The notes beneath the pieces were generated by a model. The model did no database searches. It saw only the letters and a list, made by a program, of their open reading frames with translations, and was not told where the DNA came from. Position numbers and translations under genes: made by a program. From Diphasiastrum complanatum (taxonomy: Eukaryota > Streptophyta > Lycopodiopsida > Lycopodiales > Lycopodiaceae), in contig CM055101.1 in the NCBI GenBank assembly GCA_029204225.1, positions 46,797,906 through 46,861,905 on the forward strand: DNA of 64,000 nt, written 5' to 3'. Shown piece by piece: positions 10,561 to 21,860 of the stretch. How positions within the stretch are numbered: the stretch's first letter is position 1; the number at the start of each line of letters is the position of its first letter.

Positions 10561-11912
10561 TAGACGTATTGAAGATGACATTTTTATTATTTTAGACCTA
10601 GATGACATTCTCATGAAACAATGCGATACCGGTTTACAATGCTTGGCAATCAAAATAGATCAAATTGCGACATGGGTGGTTGGAATTTCTTAAACACATT
10701 TTGTCACTGCTTTCCTGCACACAAAATTGGAAGAAGACTTATGCATGGTCCAACCACTTGGTTTTGTAAACCAAGAATATCCAGAATATGGATGTCACAT
10801 GAATAAAAGCATTTATGGTCTGAAACATGCAGCAAGACAATGGTATAGAAAGAAGGATGAAGCATTATGTTCCTTAGGCTTCAAACCTCTATTTGCTGAG
10901 TCAAATGTCTATATCAAGCATGTCCAAAATGAAATAATCATTTTAATTGTCTATGTTGATGACACGTTTATCTTCTCAAGAAGAGATAAGTTAATTAATT
11001 TCAAATGTCAAAAAAGACATTTTTAAGATATTTGAGATTGCTAACCTAGGAGAAACTAAAATCTATCTAGGCTTGCAAATCTAGAGAGACTTTGAAGGTG
11101 GCAAGTTGTATCTTCACCAACAAAAGTACACTCTAAAGATCATTGAAGACTTCAACATGCTCAAATGAAAAGGTGTGCATACTCCCATGATACCTAGAAC
11201 AATACTGAGCAAGGCAAATTGTCCGCAGACTCTCGAGAAAGAAAAGCGAATGGCCAATACACCCTATCATAGGCTGATTGGATCATTATTGTATCTTACA
11301 GACAATACTAGAGCTGATATAGAATTTGCAGTATATAGACTGAGCCAATATAATCAAGACCCAGGATCGTTGCATTGGAAGTTGGTGAAAAGAGTACTAC
11401 AATATCTCCAAGAAATGAAAGACTATGGACTGTGTGATTCGAACGAAGCTGGATTTCACATCGAATATTACTGTGACGCAAGCTAGGCATCCATGAAGGA
11501 TAATAGCCAAAGTATTTCAGGAGGTTGTACTCTAGTATCTGGCACAGCCATACTCTAGATAAGCAAGAAACAAACAACAGTAGCTCAATCTTCTTGTGAA
11601 GCGAAATATGTAGCAGCAGCCAAGATGGCAAATGAGCTAATCTAGATCAAACGGATGCTAGAAGGATTTGATAAATCTATTTTTGAACCTTATGTCTTTT
11701 TAATGGATAAAACTTCAACAATCTATCTTACGAAAGATCTTGTATCTCATTCGAAAACGAAGCACATAGCTATCAAGTATCATGTTATTCGGGACTTAGT
11801 AAAAAAGAAAATACTGAAGACAATCTTCATACCCACAGAGGAAATGACAGTTGATATCTTTACAAAGCCACTTAGTAAAGCTTTGTTCGAGAAGCAGCGA
11901 AGAAGGGATTAA
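10561..11912 (+). pseudogene. Ty1/copia RT and RNase H relic
   Basis: RT blocks: TAFLHTKLEEDLCMVQPLGF, KSIYGLKHAARQWYRK and ILIVYVDDTFIFS (catalytic YVDD near 10,950), then after a frame change ANLGETKIYLGLQI. The RNase H follows with RLIGSLLYLT, ADIEFAVYRLSQY, YYCDAS, AQSSCEAKYVAAA and SKTKHIAIKYHVIRDLV, ending in VDIFTKPLSKALFEK at 11,912. Stops at about 10,690, 11,082, 11,166, 11,484, 11,557 and 11,642 and at least one frameshift make it non-functional. The canonical TKPLSKALFE tail and the purine tract that follows mark the true 3' end of pol. Confidence 0.92.
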
Positions 11913-11938
11913 TTCAACTACCCACTTTGAGAGAGAGC

Positions 11939-12550
11939 TGTAGAACCTGATTAGACAGATCTTGATTCTACTAACAAAGTGCGCAATTTACTTGACAAAG
12001 GATGAGAAATGAACTCAAACTCGAAACATTTTTATTCATGATCAACCACAAAATATTCGCAAAATTTATCTTGCTTGAAACTCAAAAGATTCTCAAAATA
12101 TTTTGTTTCTTGTTTAAACCTTACTTGTCACAAAATTGTCGCCTGTCACGAACCGCGAAACATGAAGCTATGACAAAGAGACAAACTATCACAATATATT
12201 CGCAAATAGAAATTATTCGAGCCTGGAAACAGAGCGTCGATTTGAATATTAGCTATCATAAATGGTTAGATCAATTGTTACAGAATTAAAAGGCCAAAAG
12301 ACGTAAACTATAGCAATATAAATACATGTGCACTACTCATTGTAAAAACACTCTCACACTGAAGAGACTGTCGAACTCATTCAATCAGAGACACAACAGC
12401 GAGATAAAACAGCAAGAGATGTATACTGATTCATATTTAGAATTATAAATTTGTTTTTGATCAATGGTTTTCGTTTGTCTAAAATTGTCTTAAGTTGTCT
12501 CTTAATTTCGCACGCTATATTCAATCAAGGCAAAACTGTTTTACTAATAT
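11939..12550 (+). mobile_element. 3' LTR of the 10.6-11.9 kb copia element
   Basis: A purine tract GAGAGAGAGC (11,929-11,938) is directly followed by TGTAGAACC, the expected polypurine tract/TG junction. A TATAAATA box at 12,317-12,324 fits the LTR promoter. The 3' end is not certain because no second LTR copy is present to compare. Confidence 0.5.
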
Positions 12551-12600
12551 ATAGATCATAAATAGACCTGACTGAAGACAATCATATTAGTTTGATTTAT

Positions 12601-13478
12601 TCAAACTTTCATCGTGTTCTCTGTGGAAGAATAATTACTATTTTTTCTACATCTTGCTCCTTGAATTTTGTCGCATTGGAAATCTGGCCACTGTTGTTGT
12701 TTGTTCTTTGTCTTGTTGTAGATGCGGATTCTACATTCCTTGACGTCGTGATTAGCTCTCTTGCAATATCTACAAAAGAGCTTCTTGCACGATCCACTGC
12801 CCTCACCTTGAGATGAGGGTCCTGTTGTTGCACTTGATTCTTGGCCTTGGAATAATCGTTTTTCTTGGTGTGCAGGGCCACGGACAATTTTTGATGGACA
12901 GGCCACTAGTCTGTCTTTGCATTTCTTCTTGAAGAAGATGACCGATCACCTTTTGAAGAGTGAGGTCATGTTGTGTGGAGATCATCACCACAAAGTATTC
13001 ATACGACTTTGAAAGAGAAAAAAGCCTAGGTCATCACATCCTATGGCTGATAACTTATCCATTAAATACTTAAAGCTGTTGCTGTGAGAAGTGATGGCAG
13101 TAGAATCAGTCATGCTAAAAGTATGAAGAACTTCTTTCTAAGGTGTAATCTAGTGGTTACATCTTGTGTCTCATATAGACATGATCACAAATCCAATGCT
13201 TCCTTAGAGGTTTTGCACATGGTAACATGGGGTATTTGGGAGTCGGCCAGATCGAGTGTGATACATGATAAGGCCTTGTGGTCTTTGATCTTCCATGCCT
13301 TTGCTTGATCACCATATTATGGTTTCAGGTCAGAACCTTCTACTACATCCCCAAGACCTCTATCTATCAACATCATCCGGAGTTATAACTTTCAGATATA
13401 GAAGCTAGAACCATTGAATTTGTCAATGATTCTAGTCTTGTTGGATGACGACGACAAAGAATTATCAATATGAGACAT
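12601..13478 (-). pseudogene. Ty1/copia gag with CCHC zinc knuckle
   Basis: Read on the minus strand from the ATG ending at 13,478, the protein starts MSHIDNSLSSSSNKTRIIDK followed by FNGSSFY, the classic copia gag opening. It continues in broken frames (WKIKDHKALSCITLDLADSQ). Near its 3' end it carries FCRYCKRANHDVKEC, a C-X2-C-X4-H-X4-C nucleocapsid knuckle. Integrase and polymerase do not follow; the next sequence is the LTR of a plus-strand element. Several stops and frameshifts are present. Confidence 0.85.
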
Positions 13479-13523
13479 GTTAACAGTAATACAAATAGAA
13501 TAATCTCTTGGTTTATTGAGCTA

Positions 13524-13536
13524 GGCTCTGATATCA
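13524..13536 (-). other. primer binding site of the minus-strand copia gag element
   Basis: On the minus strand this reads TGATATCAGAGCC, one base from the initiator tRNA-Met primer site TGGTATCAGAGCC. It lies 46 bases 5' of the gag start. Confidence 0.7.
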
Positions 13537-13539
13537 ATC

Positions 13540-14290
13540 TGATAAGGTGATAGAATGTGAACAAAGAAGAGAGAAGGAAATACTTGCGGAACGACTCTCC
13601 CATTATTATGGGCTGCTATGTGCAAGAACAATCTGAAAGAATGTAAATGCTAAATTACAATCACAGCTCAATTGCTCTGCCCAATAGGATATTGAGAAAA
13701 ACATTCATACTAAAAAACAAATGGATGAGTACATTTCACCAAAGAGATTAGAAATGGTGTGAGGTATTACTGGAAATCAGATTCAATAAGAGGTTCAGTT
13801 TTGAAAAAAACTTAGATTGATTGTGTGATGAAAAACACAAGTTCCTCAGGCGTCAAAAACATCCATCATCTGATCAAAAATTAAGGAGTCGTAAACATCT
13901 GTGTTTTGATCAGAGTGAGTAAACGAGCATGATCAAACATGAGCGAAGTGCTTTCAAGTCACAATAAGCATTTTATACACAAATAGAAAAACGTGTTACT
14001 GCTATATTACACTGAAGCACAACAATAAGTTACAACCAATATGGTGACGTAGCTTGGAGGCTCAAATTTATTCATCTCATGGACGAAGCATCACGTAGCG
14101 TGTGTGATGAAGGTGTTTTTATACACCGGATCTATGTATCTAATTACAATAAATGTTTGTCATCTAACTAAGCACTTTGTTGCACTCAGGGAGTAATTGA
14201 ACTACGATGACAAAATAAAAACTGTACATTAAATACATGGTTAGGAAAAAAAGCTGACAAAAGATTTACATCTTTGAAACAGTTAAAAAA
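13540..14290 (-). mobile_element. probable 5' LTR of the minus-strand copia gag element
   Basis: This follows from position: it is immediately 5' of the primer site. A TATAAAAA promoter box on the minus strand lies near 14,112-14,121. No coding sequence is present. The outer boundary cannot be fixed without the partner LTR. Confidence 0.4.
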
Positions 14291-14302
14291 AACGTTACTA
14301 TC

Positions 14303-14556
14303 GGAAGAAGTCGGGCACTTTGGATGATGAACAAAATTGTCGAAGAAGTCGGAGACTATGGACGATGGAAGAAGTCACACTTTGGTTGATGAACGAAATT
14401 GTTGAAGAAGTCGAAGACTTCAAAGACTTTGGATGATGGAAGAGGCTGGAGACTGCGTTTGATGGAAGAAGTCGGACACTAGTTGATGAAAGAAATCGGA
14501 CACTTCGGTTGATGAACGAAGTTTTCGAAAAAGGTGGAGACTTTGACGTCGAGTGA
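14303..14556 (+). repeat. degenerate tandem repeat of a GAAGAAGTCGGA-type unit
   Basis: About eight imperfect units of 24-40 bp share a GAAGAAGTCGGACACT-like core followed by TTGATGATG or TTGATGAAC. It encodes no recognisable protein. Confidence 0.65.
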
Positions 14557-16795
14557 CTTAATTTGTTGAAGAAATTGAGGGTGATCAGGTTCGTAGGTCT
14601 TTGGTCTACTAATTCCATTTTGATTGGAATAGAAGCAAGTTTGATCAGAATTTAAGTCTGAGAGTTCTATATTGGATCAACCTAATCTTAGTTTAAGTAC
14701 TAGGATCAGAGAAGGGTTAATCAGTGGGAGAAATTATGTAATTAGAGGTAAGTTGGATTGGAAAACTGCTGAGAGTGAATTTTATTCGTCTTAGAGATTT
14801 CCCAGATATCTTATATACTCATGAGAAATAGAAAATATTTTGTAGCTGAGTTACAAGATCTCAGTGAGATATGTGAGTAACCTATGTGGGTTCTGGAGGA
14901 ATCTACCAGGTAAGATGTGTTTATGTACTGGGTCATAGTGAGATTATTCACATATGTGCACGATTAATCTTGTATGAATTTACTGTGTATTCCTGGTTAC
15001 TAGAGTTATTTGGTGCACTTAACCTAGTCGGTGAACATAGACATATGATCAAGTATTGTTTTGACAGATACTTGCAGAGTTAACAAATCTTTGTATAGAA
15101 GATTTATGGATTAACTTATAAATAGTTTGGATGAGGATCTAAATGTGGTGTCATACTAGTATAATTGAGATTTGCATCTAGACATTTGAGATTTCTGAAT
15201 CATTGGCAATTAACTTGTGTATTTGATTACTCCAGGATGAAGTTAATTGGTAAAACGATCAGTGTGATGTGGATTCACCGAGAACTGATGGTTTTAAATT
15301 ATATTGCTTGTAAGACGCATGATTAGTGAATCATTTGGGTTCATCAGTTAAAATTGTCTGCATTGGATATACATTATTCTTGGGATAGAGTATTCCTTAG
15401 TTAAGGAATAGACTCAGCTCATTAGTGATTGTATCCCAGAGAGCTCAAATGGATAACGAATCATAATGAATCCAAGAATAACAACTGAATTGATTTTTAG
15501 CAGGGCTTTGGGTGTCTAGATTGATTCTAGATTGTAATCTAAAGTTTTTGTAGTTGAAGATGATTGTCATCTTGGTATGCGTTCGGTCTTTAATTACCAT
15601 TAGTTTCTAGACCTTCAATCTTGCACTTCAGTTAAAGAATCATGTTTAAAGAATATTCCTAAATCCAGTATTTTCTTAGTGGAAATATTTTGGAATGATT
15701 CTTACTTTTTCCTGAGTTATGTTGGACATATACTCCAGTGTCCTATAAATGGTTAAGTAATGGTTTTGGATTTTAGAAAATTGTGATTGATGAATCATAC
15801 GAATCTAAGTATTTGTGGTTGACGGATCATAAATAGATACTTAATTGTTGTCAAAGGATTATAAGGAACTGTAATGATTCTTAGGTGTGACGATTAAGTC
15901 TTGGTTTATTAATTGAGTAAGAATTCAAATCAGTGTTTTGAATCTCTCTACTCCAGTATTTTAATTGAGAACCTATGGATCTCACAGACATTATCTAGTG
16001 GATGCTATTCTATTACAGTTTGGTCTGTAGATGCTTGAGTACAATTGTTCATTTGAGTTGGATCTCCAGTTATCTTAGGAGACAGACAAGTCTATTAGGA
16101 TGAATGAATGCTATTTTTTTGTATTTGGTGCTAGAAATAGGAGCATTTAACTCAAAAGAGTATATGGGGTACTTAGAGTTGAGCTTTAATCATTCTATAT
16201 CTTAATGATTCTCCTAGAGATTCTAATTTAATGAATTATCATATCTTAGAATTTGGATTCTAAGGGTATTTGTACTTGAAAGCTTCTAAGGTATTTGGAT
16301 ATCTTAGAGTTGTGGATAATTTCATACTATAATTATATTTATTTTATTATTATTTCTTTAACTTTAATCTCTTAAGTTAGGTTATCTCACCCAATATTTC
16401 ATGTAAATGCTTTACATGAAGGTGATGTTACTAACTTATGGTGAATATAACCCAGTTGGGAAATTTTTTGCTTAGTATACTTTTCCAAACCTGAGTTGTA
16501 CTCCAATGCAGAGACTATCACTTGGAAATAGGATTATCTCTGAGTACTTGTTTGATGTGAAAGTTAGACTAATGATAATGATTTTCTAGGTTGATATTGA
16601 AAATTAAAGGAACTGTAATTCTTTCATGTTTAGAGAGTTTCTAAGGATAGAAACAGTGTTTTGTGATACATAAATTTCTTTATTCACCTGTGCATATGGC
16701 AACAATGTTATTAGAAAATGAAATTCAATGTGTTGATAGGTAACAAATTTCAAAATTGAGATCCATTTACATTCCGTTTTATATCGTGGTTTATA
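14557..16795. other. 2.2-kb ORF-poor stretch, no gene seen
   Basis: AT-rich and free of long open frames on either strand. Words such as GAATCAT, GGATCAT and ATGATTCTT recur on both strands. It could be a long LTR or the interior of a non-autonomous element; I recognise nothing in it. Confidence 0.4.
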
Positions 16796-17134
16796 TCAAA
16801 GGGTCTTTTTTTCATCAGTCTCAATATTACCCTCGGTTAGCAGAGTGTCCTTGAATGCCTCTGGCCACCTGGACCCTCTTTATGAATGTCTCAAAAACAA
16901 GCTCAAATTTGGTAGGCTTATACCAACGTCAGCCTTGGTATACCCCTTAAATTAGCTTCAATATTCCGATGTATCTTCCGAGGCCCTCTAGTGAATTTTT
17001 GACCCTCTCTATATCCCTCTCTATAAATGTTTAGAAAATAAGTTCAAATTTGATAGGCTTATGTTCATTTTAAAAACTATCATTTAAAGAAACGCTAAAA
17101 AAAAGCCTTGGTAATCGCCCATCCTCTTGTAGTG
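16796..17134. mobile_element. CACTA-type terminus (right end TTGTAGTG)
   Basis: The segment ends CTTGTAGTG at 17,134, the complement of the CACTACAAG terminus of CACTA elements. It is preceded by AGCCTTGGTAATCG and by CCTCGGTTA/CTTCCGAGG-type subterminal words. A second segment of the same type ends at 26,711 (AGCCTCGGTAAT then TTGTAGTG). It abuts copia integrase-region sequence, so the CACTA element probably inserted into that copia. The left terminus was not found. Confidence 0.5.
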
Positions 17135-17137
17135 AGG

Positions 17138-18866
17138 AAACTTTATGATTCCTGCAGGAAGAATCTTGAAAATAGAAATTGCATTCACCAAGGAGAAAAC
17201 TATGGACTTAATTTTCAACACATTTGGATATTCATGGTGTTACTGCTATCAGCAATGGAGGAGCTAAGATGTATGTAACTTTCATTGATGCTTTTAGTAG
17301 GTTTTGTTGGGTATATTGACTAAAGATCAAGGATAAAGTGTATGATGTCTTTGTCAAACTCAAGATTGCTAGGGAGGTCCAATTCTCTACAAAGATCAAG
17401 TTCTTGAGGAGTGACAATGGTGGTGAGTATATCTCTCCCCAGTTTAAGACTTCATGAGATCAAGAGAGAGTATGCAAGTCCAAGGACACCACAACAAAAT
17501 GGAGTGGCCGAGAGGAAGAACAGGACCTTGTGTGAAGGTGCAAAAGCCATGAGGTTAGGAGCTAATCTACCAAAACCATTTTGGGATCAGGATTTGTTGT
17601 GTGCTAACTTTCTATGCAATAGGTGGCCGAGTGCTTTATTGGATGGAAAAATCCCTTTTGAAATGTTATTTAGAAGAAGGCCAAGTGTCAAGTTTTTTAG
17701 AACTTTTGGATGCACTTGCTATATCAACATAACACATGATGATAGGACAAATGAGGATCCATCTTCAAGGAAATGTATATTTGTTGGCTATAGCGAGGTG
17801 AGTAAAGCCTATAAGGTTTACATTCCTTCTACTAATAATGTGGTCATTGGAAGAGATGTCATTTTTTATAAGGAAAATATTTTAAAGGTGTCTTCAAGTA
17901 TTGATATTGTGGATGGATCTCGATGTGGATGACATCGATGTTACTTTGGATGATGTTGATGAAGGGACTTCATCAAGTGAAAAGCCAAGGAGGACATCAA
18001 GGCAAAGGTAAACACCTTCAAGACTCACATATGATGAAAAAGGTAAGCAAGTTGTTGGAGGTACAAACTATGATTTTCTAACTTCTTTTGATGAAACTAC
18101 ATGTGTAGATGAGGCTATACAAATGGAGGAGTGGATTCAAACGATGGATCTTGAATATCAAGCTCTTATGAAAAACAATACATGAAAGTTGGTGGAACTA
18201 CCTAAGGACAAGAAAGCTATCGGATGCAAATGGATCTTCAAAGTGAAGACAAACCAATATGGATCAATCAATAAGCATATGGCAAGGTTGGTGGCTAAAG
18301 GATATGCACAAGTACATGGTATTCACTGAACAAGAGATTGGCATTGTTTACAATGGATCATCACCTAACTTGTTTGGATTTTCAGAGTCAGATTTTGTAG
18401 GAGATCAAATGGATAGGAAGTCCATAAGTGCACATGCTATCTTTGTAGGTGATGGAGCTATCTCATGGATGTTGAAAAAGCAAGCTACTATCTGATTGTC
18501 AACTAGTGAGGCCGAGTACAAAGCACACACATCATGCACAAAGGAGATGTTATGGATCAAAAGGATGTTAAAAGATGTTAACTTGATGGATTTTTTAGAG
18601 AGTCCAATCATCTTTTGTGACAACCTATCAGCCCAAAGATTCACAAGTAATCCTATCTTTCATGCAAGGAGCAAGCATATTGAGGTGGCATATCATTTTG
18701 TGAGGGAACAAGTCATGGCAAATGAAGTGGAGCTTCAACATGTCTCATCAAGGGAATGTGTAGGTGATATATTCACCAAAGCACTTGAAAAAGAATTGTT
18801 TACAAAGCATAGAATATCACTTTGTGTACTTTCAAAGTCTATGCTAAAACTAGTTGAAGACTCGAG
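17138..18866 (+). pseudogene. Ty1/copia pol relic (integrase, partial RT, RNase H), element A
   Basis: The integrase core reads HLDIHGVTAISNGGAKMYVT, FIDAFSRFCWVY, FLRSDNGGEY and SPRTPQQNGVAERKNRT (17,240-17,530; DDE residues visible), then PFEMLFRRRPSVKFFRTFGC. A fragment of RT (KLVELPKDKKAIGCKWIFKV, RLVAKGYAQVHGI) ends near 18,325, where an internal deletion joins it to RNase H. The RNase H has ESDFVGDQMDRKSISAHA, STSEAEYKA, FCDNLSAQ, HARSKHIEVAYHFV and DIFTKALEKELF. Stops and frameshifts are present. The 5' part is cut off by the CACTA-type terminus at 17,134. Confidence 0.9.
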
Positions 18867-19138
18867 TGTGAGAAATTGTCAACTAGTTTGATCTAGCTCA
18901 TTTGTCAATTTAGGCCAATATGCATTTCATACTTGGAGAGGTTATTTTTAATTTGAGTTCATTTAAATTAACACTTTTGAAAAGTGTGGAAAATGTAGTA
19001 GGTCAAGTTTGGAAAGATTCAAATCTGATTAATTGGAACATTAGATCTAGAAGTTTTCTATTGTTGATAAGATTGGAGAAGGATATCCAAATAGGGTATG
19101 GACCTGTTATAAATAGTGTACAAGCGTGGGAAGAAATA

Positions 19139-19235
<97 letters not shown>

Positions 19236-19552
19236 GCTTATACATGAGTTCTCTTTTGGTTCATATATTCATTGGTGCACTATAGTGTAGATATCTTGCA
19301 ATTTTGTGTGTAGAATGCAATTGTATGTTCATTATTGGATCCACACATGTGAAATATAGTACCTTATTGTTATTGTACAGACAAAAACTTCATTTTATCA
19401 TATATTTGATATCTGATCAAGATCTTGTTGAGTTTGCATCTTCTATGTGTAGTTGATGTTAGATTTCTACATTGTAAATAGTGCTTGATGTGTTGTAGTT
19501 CATAACCGAAGATTAAAGGGACATATTGGATCTTAGTGAATATTTCTTCACA
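18867..19552 (+). mobile_element. 3' LTR of copia element A
   Basis: It begins TGTGAGAAATTGTCAACTAG right after a purine-containing tract and ends in TTCTTCACA, giving TGTGA...TCACA ends. A TATAAATA box lies at 19,109-19,116. A CT microsatellite occupies 19,140-19,233. The whole LTR is homologous to the copia B LTR at 24,912-25,562 read on the minus strand, including the site of the CT tract and the sequence around GGTGCACTAT. Its right edge abuts gypsy sequence. Confidence 0.85.
19140..19233 (+). repeat. (CT)n microsatellite inside copia LTR
   Basis: About 47 CT units, perfect as far as I can see. In the related LTR at 25,229-25,258 the equivalent site holds only a short GA/CT run, so the tract expanded within the LTR. 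Confidence 0.95.
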
Positions 19553-19899
19553 CTTACGACCGAGATAAACCAGCTCATGCTTAAAGAATTCACACTTGGA
19601 TTTCTTAGTGTAGTAACTCTTGCCGGAGTTTTATCAAGACAGTTCTCAAGTGCCCTATGTGTTCCTTTAGACAAGAATATCATCTAGGAATACTACCACA
19701 AATTTTCCCAAATATGGACGAAACAAATCATTCATCATTTGTTGGAATGTTGTTGGAGCATTCGTCAACCCAAATGACAATTCTAAAGATTCATAATGGC
19801 CAAATCTAGTGCGAAATCCTGTCTTTTGGACATCTTCCGATTTAATTCTAATCAGATGGTACCCTGTCCTGAGATCTATCTTAGTTAAATACTGAGCTT
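19553..19899 (-). pseudogene. Ty3/gypsy reverse transcriptase, second half
   Basis: On the minus strand this reads [57 protein letters not shown] and [11 protein letters not shown], i.e. gypsy RT from the KIDLRSGYH box through the catalytic FLDD. Broken remnants of the CEFF...ELVYLG segment follow. It continues exactly from the first half at 25,563-26,099, so the two were one gene before element B inserted. Confidence 0.92.
19895..19899. repeat. target site duplication of copia element B, left copy
   Basis: AGCTT on the plus strand, flanking the left LTR. The right copy at 25,563-25,567 is AGCTC, so four of five bases match. Confidence 0.7.
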
Positions 19900-20175
19900 T
19901 GTGAAGGATTTCAGGTCATTCAAGATCCAATCCATGTCCCCGATCTTTGGTTACAATAAGGAGCAAACCAACAATCCTGCCAATGTAGAAAAATCAGCAT
20001 CTACATAAAAAATGAGATGCAAACTCTAAGAGATACTGATCAAACATGAACCAAACATTTTGAACTAATATAACTTCAAAAAGTTTATCTCTAAGTCTAA
20101 AATGAGTTTTGGCCTCTTATCGACAATTTACCAAAATATGACCAAACTAGACTAAACTAGTTGAAATATGTCACA
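19900..20175 (-). repeat. 3' LTR of element B (internally deleted)
   Basis: This matches both ends of the 651-bp LTR at 24,912-25,562 but lacks about 375 bp from its middle, at around 20,057. The missing part holds the TATA box and the GA/CT tract. Confidence 0.93.
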
Positions 20176-21860
20176 CTCCCTCCTCAACTAGTTTTGGCAT
20201 AGTTTTGACAATAGAGCTTTGATCCAACTTTAGAATGATCTCCATCCTAAGTATAGATCTCCTTTCTAAGGTTCTAAAGTATCTTTCATAATTGATATAG
20301 AGAATAGTGTCCAAATTGGATGCTTCACTATCTCTTACATCAATTTTACACATCAAGATATAACTAGAACATGAAGAACCAAATAGAATGTGAATGAAAT
20401 GATTCCTCCATGTTTCAAACTTTGAACTCCCTGGAAAATTACAACAACCAAACAATAAATGTGAGTGATGACCATTTGCTTGCTTGTCTCCTCCAACTGT
20501 GTCCTTTCTTGATATGTCTCCACCATAAAACTCCATGAATGAGCCTCCATCTCCATCTTGCCACAAGATGTCATCAAAACTTGGAAATCCATGAGTAGGT
20601 GAGTACATTAATGATGCAAATCCAGCACCACATGACTCCAAGTAGGTTGCACTAGTCCATCTTCAAGATCTACTTGACACAAGAAAATGACCATGAATTC
20701 ACCAAAAATTGACAATCTCCAAACATTGGCATCAAGTAGCTCAACACTTGAGAACTTGATCATGGATGAGTGATATAATGAACCTCCAATAGCTTCATTT
20801 CCATCATCAAAACCAGCCAAGAATGCTAGTACAACTCCAACAATAAGATATTGCAAGACAATTATGTAGCTAGTTTGTCCATATCTTGACAATTTGCACA
20901 CATGCACATGAAATAGCTCAAACATGAGATAGAACAAGTAAAGTAAACTTGAACAACACTTCCTTGCTCTCCTTTGACCTTACTTGAGTCTTCAATAAGC
21001 TTCAAAAATAGATCCATAACATCTTTGCCAATTACCTCTCCTTTGATGCTCTTGACTAGCTCCAAATTGCCACCTTTCCTTTTGTGTTGTTGAAGCCCTT
21101 TAAGACCAACCTCTTGATCTTCCTCTTGACCATCAAAATCATTGAACAAACTTTGTTTTCTAGATCCATTACTTGCTTTTACGGCATGAAAACCATGAGA
21201 ACCAATATCCACTTGCAATAGCATCATCTACACAAGAAAATTCTCCAAAACATGTGAGTAAAGCAAAGTGAGTCACTTCCACTTGCTTACCTTTCTCTTG
21301 ACCATCAAAGATATCAAAGACATGAATATCTTCAGACCTGAACCTCTGAAAATACTCCCTCTCAAACATATGATCTAGATCCAACAAGATCTCATCAATG
21401 CTTGATCTCGATCTTCCATAAAGATTAGTGAAAACAATGTCACCAATGTCACCATCATAAATCAAAAGATAGATTCCAAACTTTCCATCCAACATGAAGT
21501 AGAGTAGGTGAAGATGTGTATCAAACCTAATAAATCCAACGTTCTTGAGTCCATAACAAACCTCAATAAGATCACCAATGAGATCTCTCTTGCCTTGAAG
21601 AAATTGCCTCTCGATTTGCTCCATGTGGTCTTCTCCAACCAACCTTTTGCCATCTCGATCATGAGTGATCAACTCACAATTATAGAATCCTTTGAGTTGA
21701 TGAAGAGATGTGAGATCCATGCATTGGATCCTCCCAAGAACCAATCTTCCATTGCTCTTTCCTTCATAAGACTCCCTCTTAATGATTGCATCATAAGAAG
21801 TAGAAACCTCAAAGACATTAGAAGCTGTAGTGCATTATTCTGGTCAAAATTTTAAAATTT
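20176..21860 (-). other. element B interior: unrecognised minus-strand frames
   Basis: Open frames of 191 (21,744-21,169), 121 (21,227-20,862), 109 (20,937-20,608) and 156 (20,641-20,171) codons overlap on the minus strand. None resembles gag, pol or env. Two related words, IFDGQEKGKQVEV and DFDGQEEDQEVGL, suggest an internal duplication. The last frame ends KTMPKLVEEGV, equivalent to SKSMLKLVEDSSV just before the LTR of element A; it therefore contains the conserved polypurine-tract neighbourhood, not a conserved protein. This could be captured sequence or LARD-type noncoding interior. Confidence 0.5.

Noticed and set aside
12330..12345. CACTACTCATTG as the left end of the CACTA element ending at 17,134
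   Set aside because: Only the first six bases match the expected terminus and it lies inside a copia LTR; no matching 3-bp duplication.
18920..19285. Open frames of repeated Ser-Leu or Arg-Glu across GA/CT tracts (also near 4,700-5,000, 47,200-47,700, 51,100-51,400, 58,900-59,100)
   Set aside because: They are translations of dinucleotide microsatellites, which stay open in several frames by chance.
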